From contig JAFUNP010000025.1 in assembly GCA_017473015.1 (NCBI GenBank), positions 62,001 to 126,000 on the forward strand: a stretch of 64,000 nucleotides of DNA, given 5' to 3'. Positions 60,153 to 64,000 of this stretch are shown here, in pieces. This stretch comes from Oscillospiraceae bacterium. Its GTDB lineage: Bacteria; Bacillota; Clostridia; Oscillospirales; Ruminococcaceae. Below the pieces are notes generated by a model, which saw only the letters and a program-made list of their open reading frames with translations, was not told the DNA's origin and ran no database searches. Position 1 is the first letter of the stretch, and the number at the start of each line of letters is the position of its first letter. The translations under genes were made by a program, and so were the position numbers.

Positions 60153-60845
60153 TTAAACATTTTTGTTTACAATTCTGGTCTGTACAGATTTATCAGCCAG
60201 AGAGATATATCTTACAAAAAGAGATACTTTATTGTCCGGGTTCAGGGCGTTCCACACTGTTTCTGTAAAGCTGTCAATATTGCCGCCGATTTCAAAGACT
60301 TTAGGTTCACCTTCAAAGGATGGTATAGGTGTGCCGTCCTGCTTGTATGTGTGGATAAGCCTGCCCTGGTTTGTGAGCGGTTCAGCGTATTCAAAAAAGT
60401 TTCTGACACACTGGGCATCATTGCCGCCATCGCTTTTGAGAATGGAAAGTTTAAAAGTATTATCCGGATAAACTACACCGGAGATACGCGGTGTCCAGTT
60501 GGGACCGTCCGGCTCAAACTTTCTGGTGCGCAGGGCATCTTCAAAAGAACGGCCAACCTGCATATATTCATAGATTGTATCTGTCTGGTCACCGTTTGTA
60601 ACAATAGTTGTTTCACCCAATACGCGGACAGGTGCGTAGATAATCAGGGACGGATCAGACAGTTTGGTTTCGTCAAAGGCTTTTGTGCGGATGCCGCCGT
60701 CACATTCAAAGAAAATGCGGTTGCGGCTGTTTGTGCTGCGGCCCATGATAAAGTAGGCGATAACCATATCGGTTTCTGTTTTTCCGATAAGGATGCCGCG
60801 ACCTGGATAAGAGTTGTTTTCAAGATAAGTTTTCAGAGCTTTCAT
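60153..60845 (-). CDS. purO: IMP cyclohydrolase, PurO type
   Basis: 230 residues from ATG 60845 (an upstream GTG at 60857 is less likely). Blocks: YPGRGILIGKTETDMVIAYF, IMGRSTNSRNRIFFE, ADPS-like LSDPSLIIYAPVRVL, IVTNGDQTDTIYEYM and WTPRISGVV. These match the archaeal-type PurO/IMP_cyclohyd family, unrelated to the N-terminal domain of PurH. It closes the FAICAR ring to IMP, the last step of the pathway. It lies 9 nt before the stand-alone AICARFT, so both halves of the last two steps are in one operon. Confidence 0.9.
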   Translation of the reverse strand: MKALKTYLENNSYPGRGILIGKTETDMVIAYFIMGRSTNSRNRIFFECDGGIRTKAFDETKLSDPSLIIYAPVRVLGETTIVTNGDQTDTIYEYMQVGRSFEDALRTRKFEPDGPNWTPRISGVVYPDNTFKLSILKSDGGNDAQCVRNFFEYAEPLTNQGRLIHTYKQDGTPIPSFEGEPKVFEIGGNIDSFTETVWNALNPDNKVSLFVRYISLADKSVQTRIVNKNV

Positions 60846-60863
60846 ATAAGTTCTCACTTTCTG

Positions 60864-60950
60864 TTTTTATACCGGGGTGTCAAAAATTTCGCCCCTACTG
60901 TTTTATATTTCGGTACGATAAAGGTACCGTACCCTGAATTTTTATATTTA
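60864..60950. repeat. R1-type repeat remnant in the purN-purO gap
   Basis: Gap of 107 nt with words ACCGGGGTGTC and CGCCCCTAC (R1-like end) and the inverted repeat CGGTAC-GATAAAG-GTACCG (60914-60932). It has no gene. A hairpin here could split or stabilise the pur mRNA. Confidence 0.5.
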
Positions 60951-60952
60951 TA

Positions 60953-61546
60953 TCAGATGCGGTTATTTGCTATATCATCAATAGCCTGAGGCAGAATAAT
61001 CCATTCCGCCTGCCGCATAATGCGTTTCTGCAGTGTTTCAGGCGTATCTCCGGGCATAACCTCAACGGCTTTCTGGGCAATGATTCTGCCGCCGTCCACT
61101 TCCTCGTTTACAAAATGCACTGTTGCGCCGGAAACCTTTACTCCCTTTTCCAGTGCAGCCTGGTGAACATGAAGACCGTACATGCCCTCGCCACAGAAAG
61201 ACGGGATAAGGGACGGGTGTACATTGATGATTTTATTTTCAAAGTGCTTTGTAAAACTTTCTGACAGTATAGCCATAAAACCGGCCAGTACTATCAGCTC
61301 TGCCCCGCAGTCCTCAATTTCACTGATTAGGGCTTTTTCCCATGCTTCTTTATTTTCAAAATCCTTTTTGCGGAGGGTAATACCCTCAACGCCGTGATTT
61401 TTTGCCCTTTCAAGTGCATATGCACCGGCTACATTGGAAATAACTTTTTCCACTTTTGCATTTGTGATTTTACCACTGTCTACAGCATCAAGAACAGCCT
61501 GCAGATTTGTGCCTCCACCGGAAACCAGAACAGCTATTTTCAGCAT
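60953..61546 (-). CDS. purN: Phosphoribosylglycinamide formyltransferase
   Basis: 197 residues. [16 protein letters not shown] (phosphate-binding), [39 protein letters not shown] (catalytic Asn-His), and [16 protein letters not shown] (catalytic Asp) are the family signature. It transfers formyl from 10-formyl-THF to GAR to form FGAR. It overlaps the purM stop by 7 nt (ATGCTGA). GGGAG precedes the ATG. Confidence 0.97.
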   Translation of the reverse strand: MLKIAVLVSGGGTNLQAVLDAVDSGKITNAKVEKVISNVAGAYALERAKNHGVEGITLRKKDFENKEAWEKALISEIEDCGAELIVLAGFMAILSESFTKHFENKIINVHPSLIPSFCGEGMYGLHVHQAALEKGVKVSGATVHFVNEEVDGGRIIAQKAVEVMPGDTPETLQKRIMRQAEWIILPQAIDDIANNRI

Positions 61547-62583
61547 AATTCCACTCCCTTTTCACCGTTTTTCACAGCACCTATAATATATGCGTCTTCG
61601 CCGCAGGATTTCAGGGTTTTCAGCGCTGTGTCCGCATCCTGCGGTGAAACAATCACCATCATTCCCACGCCCATATTGAAGGTGGAATACATATCATTCT
61701 CAGGGATTTTGCCTGTTTCCGCAATCAGGTCAAAAACCGGCAGTACGCGCACATCTTTTTTTCTGATTACAGCTTTTTTGCCGTCCGGCAGTGCGCGTGG
61801 CACATTTTCATAAAAACCGCCGCCGGTGATATGAGCGATTGATTTTACCCTTACCTTTTCCAGCAGCGCCAGAACAGGTTTTACATAAATTTTTGTAGGT
61901 GTCAGCAGCGTTTCGCCCAGAGTGCCGCCCAGACTTTCCACATATTCCCCCAGATTGTTATTGCCTTCGCTGATGGCAAAAACCTTGCGCACCAGAGAGA
62001 AGCCATTGGAATGAACGCCGCTGGAAGGCAGTGCGATGATTACATCGCCTTCTTTTACATTTTCATTGTCCAGAATATGCTTTTTGTCCACTATACCTAC
62101 GGCAAACCCGGCCAGGTCGTATTCATCCACAGGCATCAGACCCGGGTGTTCTGCTGTTTCGCCGCCTACCAGTGCGCATCCGGCCTGTACACAGCCTTCT
62201 GCCACACCGGAAACCAGCGCAGCTACTTTTTCCGGATAGTTTTTGCCGATGGCTATATAATCCAGGAAAAACAGTGGTTTTGCGCCGGAACACACAATAT
62301 CGTTTACACACATGGCTACACAATCGATACCAACAGTGTTGTGTTTATCCATAAGGAACGCCAGCTTTACCTTTGTACCGCAGCCGTCAGTGCCGGAAAC
62401 CAGCACAGGCTCGTCCATATTTTTAAATTCTGTCAGCTGTACCATACCGCCGAAACCGCCAAGACCGCCAAGCACCGCATTTGTTTTTGTACGGTCCACG
62501 CTGTCCTTCATAAGGCGTACCGCTTCATAACCTGCGGTTACATCAACACCGGCTGATTTATAACTGTCGGAATAGTTTTTCAT
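61540..62583 (-). CDS. purM: Phosphoribosylformylglycinamidine cyclo-ligase (AIRS)
   Basis: 347 residues of the PurM/PurL ATPase superfamily: [76 protein letters not shown] and [18 protein letters not shown] block (here [15 protein letters not shown]). [18 protein letters not shown] closes the core. It converts FGAM to AIR with ATP. ATG 62583 has AGGTG 6 nt upstream; the preceding purF stop (TGA) is part of that site. Overlaps purN by 7 nt. Confidence 0.97.
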   Translation of the reverse strand: MKNYSDSYKSAGVDVTAGYEAVRLMKDSVDRTKTNAVLGGLGGFGGMVQLTEFKNMDEPVLVSGTDGCGTKVKLAFLMDKHNTVGIDCVAMCVNDIVCSGAKPLFFLDYIAIGKNYPEKVAALVSGVAEGCVQAGCALVGGETAEHPGLMPVDEYDLAGFAVGIVDKKHILDNENVKEGDVIIALPSSGVHSNGFSLVRKVFAISEGNNNLGEYVESLGGTLGETLLTPTKIYVKPVLALLEKVRVKSIAHITGGGFYENVPRALPDGKKAVIRKKDVRVLPVFDLIAETGKIPENDMYSTFNMGVGMMVIVSPQDADTALKTLKSCGEDAYIIGAVKNGEKGVELC

Positions 62584-62588
62584 TTCTG

Positions 62589-64000
62589 TCACCTTTTATT
62601 TTTGATTTTTTCGTTGAATTTATCTTTTTCTTTTGCTTTCTCAATATCCACCGGATAAGAGCCGGTAAAACAGCCGATACAAAAACCACAGCCTGCATCG
62701 GGAGCAACTTTCAGCATTTCCTCCAGAGGGAGAAACGCCAGAGAATCCAACCCCAGCTCCTGACGGATACCCTCCACATCAGTGCGGGCAGCTATCAGAT
62801 TGCGTTTTTCGGTGTTATCTGTACCGAAATAACATTTGTTTATATACGGTGGTGAGGCAACCCTCATATGTACCTCTGTGGCACCGGCATCGCGAAGAAT
62901 TTTCACTACTCGTTTGGAGGTTGTGCCGCGGACAATGCTGTCGTCCACCATAATCACCCTTTTGCCTCTGACAGTGGATTCAATTGCGCTCAGCTTGATT
63001 TTGACTGAATCCTCCCTTTCCCGTTGTGTAGGCTGAATAAAAGTACGGCCTATATAACGGTTTTTCATCAGACCCACACCGTAAGGAATGCCGCTGGCTT
63101 CGGCGTAGCCCATGGCGGCCTCCAGTCCGGAGTCCGGCGAGCCGATTACCACATCGGCCTCCACAGGTTTTATCTTTGAAACCAATGCGCCTGCCAGTTT
63201 TCTGGAATGATGAACCGATTGGCCTTCCACCACAGAATCCGGTCTTGCAAAATAAACATATTCAAAAATACACAGGCCGGATGGTTTTTCTGTGCCTTCC
63301 TGATAAACGGACAGTACACCGTCCTCCACCTGTACTATTTCGCCTGCTTTCACATCTCGCAGGAAACGGGCACCTGTCACTTCCAGTGCGCAGGTTTCGC
63401 TGGCGAACACATATCCGCCGCCCGGAAGCTGGCCGATAACCAGAGGACGGAAGCCCTTTTTATCTCTGGCGGCAATCAGCTTTCGCGGAGACATAACCAC
63501 CATTGTTATGGCGCCCTCCAGCTTTTCCATAGCACGACGTACAGCTTCCTCTGTGGAGTGGCTGGTGAGCCTTTCTTTTGCTATGGTGTAGGTTATAATT
63601 TCAGCATCACTGTCTGTGTGAAAAATAATTCCCTGCTGCTGATGCTCCTGTCTTATCTGTACTGAATTTGTCAGCTGACCATTAAAAGCCAGTGACAAAG
63701 TACCTTTGGCATGGCGTATGTGCAGCGGCTGTGCGTTGAGAAAATCCACTGTTCCGCCGCTGCCGTAGCGGTTGTGGCCGATGGCCATCTGTCCTCGTGG
63801 AAGTTTTCCCAGTGCTTCATTTGTCAGCACATCCGGCACCAGCCCCACATCTTTCATTGTGGTGATAACGCCCTCATCATTGACAGAAATACCACAGCTT
63901 TCCTGGCCGCGGTGCTGCAGTGCATACAGTGCGTATCTTACTTCTTCCCTTACATCCACAGAGGCATCGCCGCCTGTGGTTATGCCGAATACGCCGCATT
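62589..64000 (-). CDS. purF: Amidophosphoribosyltransferase (partial)
   Basis: Reading frame open to the right edge; the gene begins beyond 64000. The visible chain starts with CGVFGI (codons 63998 down), so the mature N-terminal nucleophile Cys is within view and only the start codon and propeptide are missing. The glutaminase domain has [23 protein letters not shown] and [11 protein letters not shown]; the phosphoribosyltransferase domain has [16 protein letters not shown] (PRPP loop). [15 protein letters not shown] and GLCIFEY carry the four Cys expected to bind a 4Fe-4S cluster as in the Bacillus enzyme. It commits PRPP to purine synthesis. Stop TGA lies just before purM. Confidence 0.96.
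   Translation of the reverse strand, partial: CGVFGITTGGDASVDVREEVRYALYALQHRGQESCGISVNDEGVITTMKDVGLVPDVLTNEALGKLPRGQMAIGHNRYGSGGTVDFLNAQPLHIRHAKGTLSLAFNGQLTNSVQIRQEHQQQGIIFHTDSDAEIITYTIAKERLTSHSTEEAVRRAMEKLEGAITMVVMSPRKLIAARDKKGFRPLVIGQLPGGGYVFASETCALEVTGARFLRDVKAGEIVQVEDGVLSVYQEGTEKPSGLCIFEYVYFARPDSVVEGQSVHHSRKLAGALVSKIKPVEADVVIGSPDSGLEAAMGYAEASGIPYGVGLMKNRYIGRTFIQPTQREREDSVKIKLSAIESTVRGKRVIMVDDSIVRGTTSKRVVKILRDAGATEVHMRVASPPYINKCYFGTDNTEKRNLIAARTDVEGIRQELGLDSLAFLPLEEMLKVAPDAGCGFCIGCFTGSYPVDIEKAKEKDKFNEKIKNKR

Overview
The window looks like chromosomal DNA of a low-to-moderate G+C, Gram-positive anaerobe, most likely class Clostridia (Oscillospiraceae/Ruminococcaceae-like). The signs are strong AGGAGG-type ribosome sites on most genes, many lipobox lipoproteins, a long-form HPF, a single-chain PurL of about 1230 residues, a flavinylated FAD reductase lipoprotein, a SdpR/SdpI pair and a choline-binding-style GH25 lysozyme. 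I saw no tRNA, rRNA, CRISPR array, transposase or prophage. The genome assignment is inference; no database search was possible.

Layout: 0-6.5 kb carries hpf, a glycosyltransferase with a membrane partner, a TSUP permease, a LUD-domain protein with a DUF6440-like protein, and three tandem thioredoxin-fold peroxiredoxin-like paralogues behind a Crp/Fnr-type palindrome. 6.5-17 kb has two small proteins of unknown role, lysS, a Lar-like zinc ribbon protein, an MBL-fold hydrolase, a COG2509-type flavoprotein, a 5'-nucleotidase lipoprotein, purine nucleoside phosphorylase, a membrane-anchored HMA protein, ruvX/yqgF and a DUF4241 protein. 17-27 kb has greA (GTG start), a divergent EF-G-like GTPase, a nicotinamidase-like hydrolase, a repeat-rich gap, an operon lrp - aminotransferase - DUF362 ferredoxin - ispE, and a NAD synthetase whose glutaminase domain looks dead. 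27-38 kb has a nucleoside hydrolase, a flavinylated fumarate/urocanate-reductase-like lipoprotein, an XRE regulator, an M20 peptidase, a two-component system, a GHL10-type lipoprotein and small membrane proteins. 38-53.8 kb has an alpha/beta hydrolase, sdpRI with clear operators, the GH25 lysozyme with a Pro-Thr repeat stalk, an operon of two related lipoproteins with a 37-residue hydrophobic peptide between them, nfeD-SPFH, an NMT1/Ssu-type ABC importer, a patatin, a Crp/Fnr regulator, an HD protein, a membrane XRE regulator and a lipoprotein. 53.8-64 kb is a minus-strand purine operon, purF-purM-purN-purO-purH(AICARFT only)-purD-purL, ending in a terminator; purF runs off the right edge.

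How the genes fit together: the pur operon makes IMP using a split last step (stand-alone AICAR formyltransferase plus an archaeal-type PurO cyclohydrolase). Purine nucleoside phosphorylase, 5'-nucleotidase and nucleoside hydrolase elsewhere in the window are salvage counterparts. NAD metabolism is represented twice (nicotinamidase-like, NadE). Three families of short non-coding repeats are scattered through intergenic gaps, one of them leaving remnants inside the pur operon.
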